DNA from: an uncultured Pseudomonadota bacterium
Lineage (GTDB): Bacteria; Pseudomonadota; Gammaproteobacteria; Steroidobacterales; Steroidobacteraceae
Direction of reading: 5' to 3'
Length of the DNA: 64,000 nucleotides
Assembly (NCBI GenBank): GCA_903884235.1
Contig: CAISEB010000020.1
Span: 62,001 to 126,000, forward strand
Made by a program: the position numbers and the translations under genes
Shown here: positions 17,503-26,589 of the stretch, piece by piece
How positions within the stretch are numbered: position 1 is the first letter of the stretch
Layout of the letters: each line of letters starts with the position of its first letter
Notes under the pieces: generated by a model
The model's database searches: none
What the model was told of the DNA's origin: nothing
The model's input: the letters and a program-made list of their open reading frames with translations, nothing else

Positions 17503-18573
17503 ATGATGTCCGATCGCCTGGCACGACTGCTCTCCTCACGCCCCTGGCTGCTCGCCGATGGCGCGACCGGCAGCAACCTGTTCGGGATGGGGCTCGTCTC
17601 GGGCGAGGCACCGGAGCTGTGGAACGTCGCGCACCCCGACCGAATCACGCTCCTGCACCGAGGGTTCGTCGAGGCCGGATCGGACATCATCCTCACCAAC
17701 AGCTTCGGCGGCACGCGCTACCGCTTGAAGCTGCATGCGGCCGAAGGCCGCGTGCGCGAACTCAACGTCGCCGCGGCTCGGATCGCGAGGGCCGTGGCGG
17801 ACGAAAGTGGCCGGGACGTGGTCGTGGCCGGCAGCATCGGGCCGACCGGCGAGATCCTCGAGCCGATCGGCCCGCTGTCGGCGGATGCAGCGCGCGAGGC
17901 CTTCGCCGAGCAGGCCGTCGCACTCGCCGAGGGCGGAGTCGACGTGCTGTGGATCGAGACGATGTCCTCGCGCGAGGAGATCGACGCGGCGATCGAGGGC
18001 GCGCGCAGCGCCGGCCTGCCGATCGTCACGACGCTCAGCTTCGACACCAACGGGCGCACGATGATGTCGCTGACCCCGGGAGAGCTCGCCGGCATCCATC
18101 GCCAGCACGGGCTTGCCGCCTGTGGCAGCAACTGTGGCGTCGGGCCCTCGGAGCTGCTCGCCTCGATCGTCAACCTCGCGACGGCGTCGGATCCGTCGGC
18201 GGTGCTCGTCGCCAAGGGCAACTGTGGCATTCCCCAGTACGTCGATGGCGCGATCCGCTACAACGGCACGCCGGAACTGATGTCGACGTATGCGTGCATG
18301 GCGCTCGACGCCGGCGCACGCATCATCGGCGGATGCTGCGGGACGACGCCAGAGCACGTGAAGGCGATGCGCGAGGCGCTCGAGCGCCACGTGCCCGGCG
18401 CCCGGCCGGATACCGCGACGATCGAATCCCTTCTCGGCACCATCTCCACCGGGGCCCGGGCACAGCTGCAGGGCCTCATGGACCGGGCATCCGGCGCGGC
18501 GCCCGGATCGACCGGCCGGCGCGGCACGGGCCGCCGCGGTGCCGCGCGCAGCGAAGGCGCCACCGAGACCTGA
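17503..18573 (+). CDS. homocysteine S-methyltransferase family protein (betaine-homocysteine type)
   Basis: A 356-residue zinc methyltransferase that should move a methyl group to homocysteine, giving methionine. The barrel opens with LLADGATGSNLFGMG, as in BHMT and the MetH homocysteine domain, and the zinc thiolates are present: C207/C211 in ACGSNCG and the pair C278-C279 in IGGCCGTTPEHV. The ELWNVAHPDRI segment resembles bacterial betaine (BMT/BhmT) enzymes. Glycine betaine, dimethylsulfoniopropionate or S-methylmethionine are possible donors; betaine fits the choline and betaine genes elsewhere in the window. The C-terminal 40 residues are low-complexity (GSTGRRGTGRRGAAR) and probably disordered. 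Confidence 0.82.
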   Translation: MMSDRLARLLSSRPWLLADGATGSNLFGMGLVSGEAPELWNVAHPDRITLLHRGFVEAGSDIILTNSFGGTRYRLKLHAAEGRVRELNVAAARIARAVADESGRDVVVAGSIGPTGEILEPIGPLSADAAREAFAEQAVALAEGGVDVLWIETMSSREEIDAAIEGARSAGLPIVTTLSFDTNGRTMMSLTPGELAGIHRQHGLAACGSNCGVGPSELLASIVNLATASDPSAVLVAKGNCGIPQYVDGAIRYNGTPELMSTYACMALDAGARIIGGCCGTTPEHVKAMREALERHVPGARPDTATIESLLGTISTGARAQLQGLMDRASGAAPGSTGRRGTGRRGAARSEGATET

Positions 18574-18614
18574 GTCCCGGCCTCGCCGATGCCGCAAGTG
18601 CAGGTCGGCGAAAG

Positions 18615-18630
18615 TGTGACGTACGTCACA
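18615..18630. promoter_or_regulatory. perfect CRP-type palindrome
   Basis: TGTGACGTACGTCACA is a 16-bp perfect palindrome matching the CRP/Vfr consensus TGTGA-N6-TCACA. It lies 42 bases after the methyltransferase stop and 147 bases before the next start codon, so it likely controls the gene at 18777. A near copy is at 58167. Confidence 0.6.
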
Positions 18631-18776
18631 GCGTGCAGCTGTATCCAGCAGAAGTAGGGTTTCTCCGCATTCGCGGTCAACCATAATCCGGTCGCGGCAT
18701 CGCCTCGTTCGGACGGGCCCGCGCCTGCGATGAACGCGTCGGATGCCACGGACCGGCAGAGACCTACTAGGCAGCC

Positions 18777-20402
18777 ATGTCGAACACGATCGACTTCTCG
18801 CGCCACGTGCGCGGGCCGCGGCCCGCGCTGCAGAGCATTGCCGGCACCGCCTCGCGTCGCGGCCTCGCGCCGCTGGCGCCGCTCGCCGTCAAGCTCGCGA
18901 CGCCTGCCGGCGCGATCGGCGTCGGCACGATGCGCGCGGTGATCGCCGCGTCGGACGCGCTGCGCAACCACCTGGCAGAGGCCACCGCCCCGGTGACGCC
19001 GGCCGAGCTGCAGCGCCCGCGCGGCACGCTCGCCGAACTCCTGCATCGCTACCAGGTCGCGTCGCGGCAATGCGTCCGGGAATGGCTCCAGGACCCACGC
19101 GACACGGTATGGCTGGTCGAGTCCGCGTCGGGGCGGATCCTCGACACGACCGCGGAACCCGTCGCCGATGGCGGCGGCCTCGCCGAGGCGATGCACGCCA
19201 CGCTTGCCGACGTGCAGCCGCTGCATGGCCTTCGCGAACGACACACGAGGCCCGGCGTCGGCATCCCGGTCGTCGTCGCGCACAGGGAACTCCAGGATCC
19301 GCGGCGCACAGCCTCCATCGTGGCGCTGTCGGCACTCGCCCGCACAGCGGTCGTCCTCGTCGAGCGGGGTTTCGATGCGCGGGTGCGCTCGGTGCGGGTA
19401 CGCCTGTTCGACCCGGACCGCGTCGACACGGTACGCGTGCGCGGCGCGGACCTGCCACTCGCCGCGGACTGGACCGCCGCGGTCGCCTGCCTGCTCGGTC
19501 GCGAGCGCCGCACGCCTCTGCAGTCGTCTCCGGACGCGCCCGCCTCCGCTCGGGCCAGCTGCGCGGGCTTCACCCCGCTGACGCCCGCAGGGACCGGACG
19601 CGCGCCGGTGATCCTGATCGAGGGCGCCGGACTGTCTCCGCTGATGATGGCGCAGGTGGCGAACCAGATCGCCGGCGACGCGGTGCTGCGCGGGCGCTAC
19701 ACCGTGTGGATGTATCGATACCCGATGACCGCGCCGCTGTTCCAGACGGCGAGCCGGCTGCGCACGGACCTGGAGCGATTCTGCCGGCGCCTCGATGGCG
19801 CGACCGGCCGCGCGCATTCCACCGCGATCGTCGTCGCCCAGGGTCCGAGCGCCGTCCTCGCGCGCGCACTGCTCGTCGACTCCGGCGAGGCGCTGTGGAA
19901 TGCCGTATTCCGCAGCGAGCCGTGTGCCGTGCCACTCGCGCCACGCGACCGTGCGCTGCTCAATTCGATGCTGCGCTGGACGCGCTCCGCGCGCGTCTCG
20001 CGTGTCGTGGCCGTGAACCTGCCCGACAATCCAGCCGCGCTCGCCGCGGGCGTCGGCGAACGCGCGGTGCAGGCATCGCTGCAGCAGCCGAGGCGCGTGC
20101 GCGCCATGCTGGCGAGGCTGCACGCCGCGACGGCGAGCCACCTGCACGCGCCGGCCGGCCCCTCCCGCCATGGGGAGCCGCTGCAGGGCGCGGTCTTCTG
20201 CGCAGCGGTCGCCGCGGAACGGGCGTTGCTCGGGCTGCTGCAGACGCCGGCGGCACCCTCCGGGGCTGTCCTGTACGACACCACGGTCGGCCTGTCGCCG
20301 GCTGACCACCTGGCCGCCCTCGACGGCGCGCCCCTCGGCCCGCAGGCGCTACGCCAGCTGCTGGCCTGGCTGAGACAGCCGTCACAACCCGCAAACGACT
20401 GA
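18777..20402 (+). CDS. degenerate alpha/beta-hydrolase-fold protein (probable pseudoenzyme)
   Basis: A 541-residue cytosolic protein. Residues about 277-435 follow a family of large bacterial lipase-like hydrolases that carry a conserved block around RYxFWFFRYPTG and DSG..FWN; here VWMYRYPMTAP and DSGEALWNAVF are clear. However the catalytic positions are lost: the oxyanion HG is E282-G283, and the nucleophile elbow GHSQGG reads A354-Q-G-P-S-A359, putting glycine where serine belongs. The usual TPHRG stretch is NLPDNP. It therefore probably binds rather than hydrolyses. The N-terminal 270 residues (leading helices, then a domain starting YQVASRQCVREWL) also resemble that family. It is preceded by the CRP-type palindrome. 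No partner gene is evident. Confidence 0.6.
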   Translation: MSNTIDFSRHVRGPRPALQSIAGTASRRGLAPLAPLAVKLATPAGAIGVGTMRAVIAASDALRNHLAEATAPVTPAELQRPRGTLAELLHRYQVASRQCVREWLQDPRDTVWLVESASGRILDTTAEPVADGGGLAEAMHATLADVQPLHGLRERHTRPGVGIPVVVAHRELQDPRRTASIVALSALARTAVVLVERGFDARVRSVRVRLFDPDRVDTVRVRGADLPLAADWTAAVACLLGRERRTPLQSSPDAPASARASCAGFTPLTPAGTGRAPVILIEGAGLSPLMMAQVANQIAGDAVLRGRYTVWMYRYPMTAPLFQTASRLRTDLERFCRRLDGATGRAHSTAIVVAQGPSAVLARALLVDSGEALWNAVFRSEPCAVPLAPRDRALLNSMLRWTRSARVSRVVAVNLPDNPAALAAGVGERAVQASLQQPRRVRAMLARLHAATASHLHAPAGPSRHGEPLQGAVFCAAVAAERALLGLLQTPAAPSGAVLYDTTVGLSPADHLAALDGAPLGPQALRQLLAWLRQPSQPAND

Positions 20403-20472
20403 TGCGAAACGGGTTCTGCTAGGCACACTCCGCGGTGCAGCGAAGCGCCGGGAGGGCTATGCTCTTCAGGTG

Positions 20473-20811
20473 ATGCGTACCCATGGAGTCATCCGGCTGG
20501 TGCTGGCGCTGCTGCTGTTGACGCAGCTGGCGAGCGCGTTCGCGCTCGTTCCGGCGTCCCACCGCACCAGCGCGCAAGCCAGCGCCGCGCATTGCGCATC
20601 CCATGTCAGCCAGGCCGCCCCGACAGAGGGATCGTCCTCCACGGGCAACTGCTGCGAGCAGCCGGCCGGCTGCCACTGCCCGCAGGCGCCGACGATACAG
20701 TACCTCGGGGCGCTCGTCAGCGTCGCGTACGTCGACGTGGCGCCACCGGTCCGGCTGCGTGCTCCGCCGCTGCTGCTGCGGACCGAGGAACTCTTCCGTC
20801 CACCGATCTAG
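20473..20811 (+). CDS. copL: CopL-like small secreted metal-binding protein
   Basis: A 112-residue protein with a signal peptide (residues 1 to about 25), then a Cys/His-rich centre (AHCASHVSQ, NCCEQPAGCHCPQ) and a proline-rich end closing EELFRPPI. The layout matches the CopL family found just upstream of copper-resistance genes in Xanthomonas and relatives, where it is needed for copper-induced expression. Its place immediately before the outer-membrane factor, adaptor and pump genes supports this. ATG 20473 is used; a GTG at 20470 is possible. The symbol rests on size, composition and position. Confidence 0.6.
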   Translation: MRTHGVIRLVLALLLLTQLASAFALVPASHRTSAQASAAHCASHVSQAAPTEGSSSTGNCCEQPAGCHCPQAPTIQYLGALVSVAYVDVAPPVRLRAPPLLLRTEELFRPPI

Positions 20812-20900
20812 GTCGTCTGCGACCTGAACGTCTCCGTGCCGGCATTGCCGGTACGGTCCCATTCGCATTCCCGCAGGTCACACGACCCGGCGGAGGATCC

Positions 20901-22214
20901 ATGGACATCGCCATTCCCCGGACGGTCCGGCGCATCGCGCCGCGACTGACCCTCGCCTGCCTCGTCACGGCGATTGCGGCTGCATCCGTCGCGCACGCCG
21001 CCACGGTGCCGACGCCGCTCGAGGCGCTGGTCACCGAGGCACTGCAGCACAACCCGGACATCCGTGCCGCGCGGCTGGAGCACGAGGCGGCACTCGCGCG
21101 GCGCGCACCGGCGCGGGCCCTCGAGGACCCGATGCTGGAGTTCGGCGTCGTCAATGCATCGCTGCCGCTCAGCCTGCGGCGCGACGACATGACGATGCAG
21201 ATGCTCGGGCTGTCGCAGAAGCTGCCGTTCCCGGGCAAGCGTCGACTGCGCGAGGCCGTGGCCGGCACGGACGCCGAGGCGATCGGGCATGCGGTGGAAG
21301 AGACGACCAATCGCGTCGTCCGCGACCTGCGCATCGCCTACGCGAACCTGGCCCTGGCCGACCGGGCGATCGTGCTCACCGGCCGGACCCAGGATGCGCT
21401 GCGCGCGCTCGCCTCCATCTCCGCATCGCGCTATGCGGTCGGCCGGGGCTCGGAGTCGGACGTGCTGCGGGCCGGCGCACGCAGTGCGCAGGTCCAGCAG
21501 GACCTGCTGCGGCTGCATGCCGATCGCCAGGTGGCCGAGAGCGAGATCCGCCGTCTCGTCGGCCGTGCCGGGACCGATGGCATGATCGTGCCGGTGACGG
21601 CCACGTCGTTCGCCGAGAAGGAGCCCCCCGCGGGCGACGGCGCCGGGCGGCCGCAACTCGCGGCGCTGCGAGCCATGGAGGCGCGCGGCGAACTCGAACT
21701 CGCGCTCGCCGAGCGCGACTACTTCCCGGACATCGAGCTGCGGCTCGGCTACGGACATCGCGAGCGTTCGCTCGAGGGCATGCCGCGCGACGACATGGTC
21801 ACGATGACCTTCGCGGTCAACCTGCCGCTCTGGCGCAAGGATCGACTCGCACCCCGGGTCGCCGAGGCGCGGGCGCTGCGCGCACGGGCGGCGGCGATGA
21901 GCGAAAGCCAGCGCCTCGAGACCCGTGCCGGGATCGAACAGCAGGTCGCACGCGCCGCGGAGGCTCGCGAGACGCTCGCGCTCTACCGCTCGACGCTCCT
22001 GCCGCAGTCGCACGCCGCGACCGAGGCGGCCCGCGTCGCCTGGGAGGCCGGCAGCGGCGACTTCGGAACCGTGCTCGATGCGGCGATGCGCGAGTACGAC
22101 GCAAGCCTCGCGGAACTGACCGCACTCGCCGCCCAGCACCACGCCAGTGCCGAGATCGCATTCCTGAACGGAGTCGCGCCGCAACCGGGCGCCGCGACGG
22201 GAGCCCTGCCATGA
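20901..22214 (+). CDS. cusC: TolC-family outer-membrane factor of copper/silver efflux
   Basis: A 437-residue outer-membrane efflux channel. It has a signal peptide (cleaved near residue 34), the two long helical-hairpin repeats of TolC proteins (EALQHNPDIRAARLEHEAALARRAPARALEDPML and the second copy from about residue 250), and the FAVNLPLWRKDRL turn typical of CusC/CzcC. It should form the trimeric exit duct for the CusBA pump. GGAGG lies six bases upstream of ATG 20901, and its stop overlaps the adaptor start as ATGA. Confidence 0.85.
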   Translation: MDIAIPRTVRRIAPRLTLACLVTAIAAASVAHAATVPTPLEALVTEALQHNPDIRAARLEHEAALARRAPARALEDPMLEFGVVNASLPLSLRRDDMTMQMLGLSQKLPFPGKRRLREAVAGTDAEAIGHAVEETTNRVVRDLRIAYANLALADRAIVLTGRTQDALRALASISASRYAVGRGSESDVLRAGARSAQVQQDLLRLHADRQVAESEIRRLVGRAGTDGMIVPVTATSFAEKEPPAGDGAGRPQLAALRAMEARGELELALAERDYFPDIELRLGYGHRERSLEGMPRDDMVTMTFAVNLPLWRKDRLAPRVAEARALRARAAAMSESQRLETRAGIEQQVARAAEARETLALYRSTLLPQSHAATEAARVAWEAGSGDFGTVLDAAMREYDASLAELTALAAQHHASAEIAFLNGVAPQPGAATGALP

Positions 22215-23467
22215 CCTGCCAGTCCACCACACGCCACCTCGCCACCCTGCTGCTGCTCGGTGCCGGGCTCGCCGGCTGCGGGCCCCACGGCCCGGAACGC
22301 GCCGCAACCACGTCCTCCGGGGCGACGGCTCCTGCGCGCACGGTGCTCTACTACCGCAACCCCATGGGGCTCGCGGACACCTCGCCCATCCCCAAGAAGG
22401 ATGCGATGGGCATGGACTACGTCCCGGTCTATGCGGACGAAGCGCAGACGGCAGGTCAGGTGCGGATCTCCGCGGATCGGCTTCAGAAGCTCTCGGTGCG
22501 CACCGCGCCCGCCGCACTCCGGTCGCTCGATCGCGCACTGCACCTGAGCGGCACGCTGCAGGCCGACGAAAGCCGGCAATGGGCAGTGAGCCCGCGATTC
22601 GAGGGTTGGATCGAGAAGCTGCAGGTCGCGACGACCGGTGCGACCGTGCACCGCGGCGACGTGCTCGCCACGGTGTATGCGCCAGATGTCATCGCTGCCC
22701 ACGACGAGATCCGCATCGCCGAGTCGAACCGAGATGCAGTCGCCGCCGCCGACGTCGACACTCGCGCCAGGGCAGAGTCGCTCGTCGCCGGCAGCCGTGC
22801 GCGCCTGCGAAACTGGGGCGTCGGCGATGGTGATCTCGTCACGGCGTCCGGCGGCCGGACGCTGCTCGTCCTGCGGGCCGAGCACGACGGCGTCGTCATC
22901 GAGAAAGCGGCCCGCACCGGCATGCGGTTCATGCCCGGGGAAGCGCTTTACCAGCTCGCGGACCTCGGTCACGTGTGGCTCGTCGCGAACGTCTTCGAGC
23001 AGGACCTCGCGCTGGTGCGCCCGGGCATCGCGGCGACCGCCGCCGTGGGCGCGTATCCCGGACGGAGCTTCGGTGGCCGGATCGCGTTTGTCTCGCCCGT
23101 GCTGCAGCCCGAGACGCGCACCGTGCAGGTGCGCATCGAACTGGCGAACGCGGACGGGGCGCTGAAGCCGGCGATGTACGCGAGCGTCGACATCGCCGCG
23201 GGGCACACGGCACCGACCCTCGCCGTGCCGGACGCCGCGGTGATCGACAGCGGCACGCGCCGCCTCGTCCTCGTCGACCGCGGGGGCGGTTCCTTCGAAC
23301 CCAGGACCGTGCGCACCGGGATCCGCGGCAGCGGCTACACGGAAATCCTCGAGGGCCTGCGCGACGGCGACCCGGTCGTCGTCGATGGCAATTTCCTGAT
23401 CGACTCCGAGAGCAACCTGAAGGCCGTCGTCGACGCGATGGCCGTCCAGCAGGAGCGGCGGCCGTGA
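22211..23467 (+). CDS. cusB: periplasmic adaptor of copper/silver RND efflux
   Basis: A 418-residue membrane-fusion lipoprotein: lipobox LLGAGLAGC with C23, then a heavy-metal-binding domain (residues about 46-74, YYRNPMGLADTSPIPKKDAMGMDY, rich in methionine), the barrel-sandwich and helical-hairpin regions (APDVIAAHDEIRIAESN), and C-terminal beta-barrel and membrane-proximal domains (ILEGLRDGDPVVVDGNFLIDSESNL). It should link the inner-membrane pump to the outer-membrane channel and pass Cu(I) or Ag(I). No separate CusF gene follows; the fused metal domain may take over that role. It overlaps both neighbours by four bases. Confidence 0.9.
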   Translation: MTCQSTTRHLATLLLLGAGLAGCGPHGPERAATTSSGATAPARTVLYYRNPMGLADTSPIPKKDAMGMDYVPVYADEAQTAGQVRISADRLQKLSVRTAPAALRSLDRALHLSGTLQADESRQWAVSPRFEGWIEKLQVATTGATVHRGDVLATVYAPDVIAAHDEIRIAESNRDAVAAADVDTRARAESLVAGSRARLRNWGVGDGDLVTASGGRTLLVLRAEHDGVVIEKAARTGMRFMPGEALYQLADLGHVWLVANVFEQDLALVRPGIAATAAVGAYPGRSFGGRIAFVSPVLQPETRTVQVRIELANADGALKPAMYASVDIAAGHTAPTLAVPDAAVIDSGTRRLVLVDRGGGSFEPRTVRTGIRGSGYTEILEGLRDGDPVVVDGNFLIDSESNLKAVVDAMAVQQERRP

Positions 23468-26400
23468 TCGCGAGGATCATCGGCTGGTCCGCGCGGCACG
23501 TCGCGGCGGTCCTGTTCGCGACGGTCGTCGTGGTTGCGGCGGGCTGCTATGCGCTGCTGCGCACGCCACTCGACGCGCTGCCGGACCTCTCCGACGTGCA
23601 GGTGATCGTGTACACCGAATACGCGGGCCAGGGGCCGCAGGTCGTCGAGGACCAGGTCACCTATCCTTTGACGACGGCGATGCTGAGCGTGCCCCGCGCG
23701 CGGGTCGTGCGTGGCTTCTCGAACTTCGGCGTGTCGTTCGTCTACGTGATCTTCGAGGACGGCACGGACCTGTACTGGGCCCGCTCCCGGGTGCTCGAAT
23801 ACCTCAACTCCGCGGCCAGCCGCCTCCCCGCGGGCGTCACGCCGACGCTCGGCCCGGACGCGACCTCGGTCGGCTGGGTCTACGAGTACGTGCTGCAGTC
23901 CCGGGACCGCTCGCTCGGGGAGCTGCGTGCCATCCAGGACTGGTTCGTGCGCTACCAGCTGGCCAAGACGCCGGGCGTCGCCGAGGTCGCGAGTGTCGGC
24001 GGGTTCGTGCGCACCTACCAGGTGACGGTCGATCCGCGGCGCCTGCAGGCCTACGGGATATCGCTCGGAGAGGTCACCTCCGCGATCCGCATGAGCAACC
24101 ACGACGTCGGCGGTCGCTCGGTCGAACTCGCGGGCCGCGAATACATGATTCGTGGCCGCGGCTACCTTCGGGGGCTCGGGGACCTCGAGAACATCGTGCT
24201 GCGCAGCGTCGGCGGCACGCCCGTGCGGGTCGCGGACATCGCCCGTGTCGAACTGGTGCCGGACGAACGCCGCGGCATCGCCGAACTCGACGGCAACGGC
24301 GAGGTCGTGGCCGGCGTCGTGCTCGCGCGTGACCGTGAGAATGCCCTCGACGTGATCGGCAGGCTGAAGGCGTCCGTGCGCAGCATCGAGGCGGGGCTCC
24401 CCAAGGGCGTCTCCCTCATCCCCGTCTACGATCGCTCGCAGCTGATCCACCGCGCGATCGACACGCTGCGCTCGACGCTGCTCGAGGAGAGCCTAATCGT
24501 CGCGCTCGTGTGCCTGGCGTTCCTGCTGCACGCCCGGAGCGCGCTCGTGGCGATCCTGATGCTGCCGGTCGGGGTGCTGATCGCGTTCATCGCGATGCGC
24601 CTGCTGGGACTCAATTCGAACCTCATGAGCCTGGGCGGCATCGCGATTGCCATCGGTGCGATGGTCGATGCCGCCATCGTGATGATCGAGAACGCCCATC
24701 GCCACGTCGAACGGATGCCGCCCGGCGAGTCCCGCGTCGCCGCCATCGTCGCAGCCTGCCGCGAAGTCGGGCCGGCGCTCTTCTACAGCCTGCTGATCAT
24801 CACGGTGTCGTTCCTGCCGGTGTTCACGCTCGAGGCGCAGGAGGGCCGGATGTTCCGGCCGCTCGCGTTCACCAAGACGTTCTCGATGGCAGGCGCGGCA
24901 GTGCTGTCGATCACGCTCGTGCCGGCCCTGATGGTGCTGTTCATCCGCGGCCGGATCCCGGCCGAGCGTGCCAACCCATTGGTTCGGCTTCTGATCGCCT
25001 GCTACCGTCCGCTGCTCGCCACGGTGCTCGCGCACAAGCGCCTGACCGTCGTCGTCGCGGCCACGTTGCTCGCCGCCACCACGCTGCCGGCCCTGCGCCT
25101 CGGTGTCGAGTTCATGCCGACGCTGAACGAGGGCACGCTGCTGTTCATGCCATCGAGCCTGCCGGGCATGTCGGTGACCGAAGCCGCGCGCGCCCTGCAG
25201 GTGCAGGATCGCATCCTGCGGAGCTTCCCGGAGGTCGACTCGGTGTTCGGCAAGGCGGGGCGGGCGACAAGCGCGACGGATCCTGCACCGCTCGAAATGT
25301 CGGAGACGATCGTCAACCTGAAGCCGGAGAGCGAATGGCGTCCCGGCATGACGAGCGACCGGCTGGTGGCCGAGATGGACCGCGCTGTGCAGATGCCCGG
25401 GATCAGCAACGCCTGGACGATGCCGATCAAGGCGCGAATCGACATGCTCTCGACTGGCATCCGCACGCCTATCGGCATCAAGGTCTTCGGCAATGACCTG
25501 GCGGAGATGGAGCGACTCGCGAAGGAGATCGAGCACGTGGTCCGCACGGTGCCCGGGACGACGAGTGCATTCGCCGAGCGACTCACCGGCGGTTACTACC
25601 TCGACATCGTCCCGGACCAGGTGGCGCTCTCGCGCTACGGGCTCACGATCAACGACGTCCACGAAGTCGTCAGCGCCGCGCTCGGCGGCGAGCGACTGAC
25701 GACCACGGTCGAGGGACGCGAGCGCTTCGACGTCAGCGTCCGGTATCCCCGCGAGCTTCGCGACGACCCGGACGCGATCGGTCGGAACACGATGATCCCG
25801 GTGCGCGATGGCGGCATGGTGCCGCTCGGGCAGCTCGCGAAGATCGAGATCGTGCAGGGTCCTCCCGGCATCCGGACCGAAAATGCGCTGCTGTCGGCCT
25901 ATATTTTCGTCGACATCCGGGATCGGGACATCGGTGGCTACGTCGCGGAAGCCGAGCGCGCGGTCGCGACGAGGGTGCACTTCCCACCGGGCTATTACGT
26001 GACCTGGAGCGGCCAGTTCGAGTACCTGCAGCACGCGATCGCCAAGCTCAAGGTCGTCGTGCCGGTGACCTTGCTGCTGATCTTCGTGCTGCTTTACCTG
26101 AACTTCAGGCGGATCGGCGACACGCTGATCGTGATGCTCTCGGTTCCGTTCGCGCTCGTCGGCGGCGTCTGGCTCATGTACCTGCTCGGATACAACATGA
26201 GCGTCGCCGCGGCGGTCGGGTTCATCGCCCTGTCCGGCGTCGCGGCCGAAACCGCGGTGGTGATGCTGATGTACCTCGAGCACGCCTGGCAGGAGGTCTC
26301 GACGCGCTGCGCGGGCGCCGGCCGCAGGCCGGGGCCGGCGGACCTCTATGAGGCGGTCGTCACCGGCGCCGTGCTTCGGGTACGTCCGAAGATGATGACG

Positions 26401-26589
26401 GTGCTCGCGATTCTCGCGGGCCTGCTACCGATCATGTGGGGCCACGGCACGGGTGCGGAGGTCATGCGTCGCATCGCCGCGCCGATGGTCGGCGGCATGG
26501 TATCGGCCGCCGTGCTGACACTCCTCGTGATTCCTGCGATCTACGCGCTCGTGCACGAGCGCGAGGCCGCAGGCGGCGCCTCGGCCTAG
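23464..26589 (+). CDS. cusA: CusA-type heavy-metal RND pump
   Basis: A 1041-residue inner-membrane proton-driven pump with 12 membrane helices and two large periplasmic loops. The start is a GTG overlapping the cusB stop (GTGA). The relay motif AIGAMVDAAIVMIENAHRH in helix 4 marks the HME-RND group. Three methionines of the metal site are present at M562 (LLFMPSS), M612 (APLEMSET) and M661 (RIDMLSTG); their spacings of 50 and 49 are exactly those of M573, M623 and M672 in E. coli CusA, so the cargo should be Cu(I)/Ag(I) rather than zinc or cobalt. Its stop codon overlaps the stop of the convergent HD-domain gene. Confidence 0.94.
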   Translation: MIARIIGWSARHVAAVLFATVVVVAAGCYALLRTPLDALPDLSDVQVIVYTEYAGQGPQVVEDQVTYPLTTAMLSVPRARVVRGFSNFGVSFVYVIFEDGTDLYWARSRVLEYLNSAASRLPAGVTPTLGPDATSVGWVYEYVLQSRDRSLGELRAIQDWFVRYQLAKTPGVAEVASVGGFVRTYQVTVDPRRLQAYGISLGEVTSAIRMSNHDVGGRSVELAGREYMIRGRGYLRGLGDLENIVLRSVGGTPVRVADIARVELVPDERRGIAELDGNGEVVAGVVLARDRENALDVIGRLKASVRSIEAGLPKGVSLIPVYDRSQLIHRAIDTLRSTLLEESLIVALVCLAFLLHARSALVAILMLPVGVLIAFIAMRLLGLNSNLMSLGGIAIAIGAMVDAAIVMIENAHRHVERMPPGESRVAAIVAACREVGPALFYSLLIITVSFLPVFTLEAQEGRMFRPLAFTKTFSMAGAAVLSITLVPALMVLFIRGRIPAERANPLVRLLIACYRPLLATVLAHKRLTVVVAATLLAATTLPALRLGVEFMPTLNEGTLLFMPSSLPGMSVTEAARALQVQDRILRSFPEVDSVFGKAGRATSATDPAPLEMSETIVNLKPESEWRPGMTSDRLVAEMDRAVQMPGISNAWTMPIKARIDMLSTGIRTPIGIKVFGNDLAEMERLAKEIEHVVRTVPGTTSAFAERLTGGYYLDIVPDQVALSRYGLTINDVHEVVSAALGGERLTTTVEGRERFDVSVRYPRELRDDPDAIGRNTMIPVRDGGMVPLGQLAKIEIVQGPPGIRTENALLSAYIFVDIRDRDIGGYVAEAERAVATRVHFPPGYYVTWSGQFEYLQHAIAKLKVVVPVTLLLIFVLLYLNFRRIGDTLIVMLSVPFALVGGVWLMYLLGYNMSVAAAVGFIALSGVAAETAVVMLMYLEHAWQEVSTRCAGAGRRPGPADLYEAVVTGAVLRVRPKMMTVLAILAGLLPIMWGHGTGAEVMRRIAAPMVGGMVSAAVLTLLVIPAIYALVHEREAAGGASA

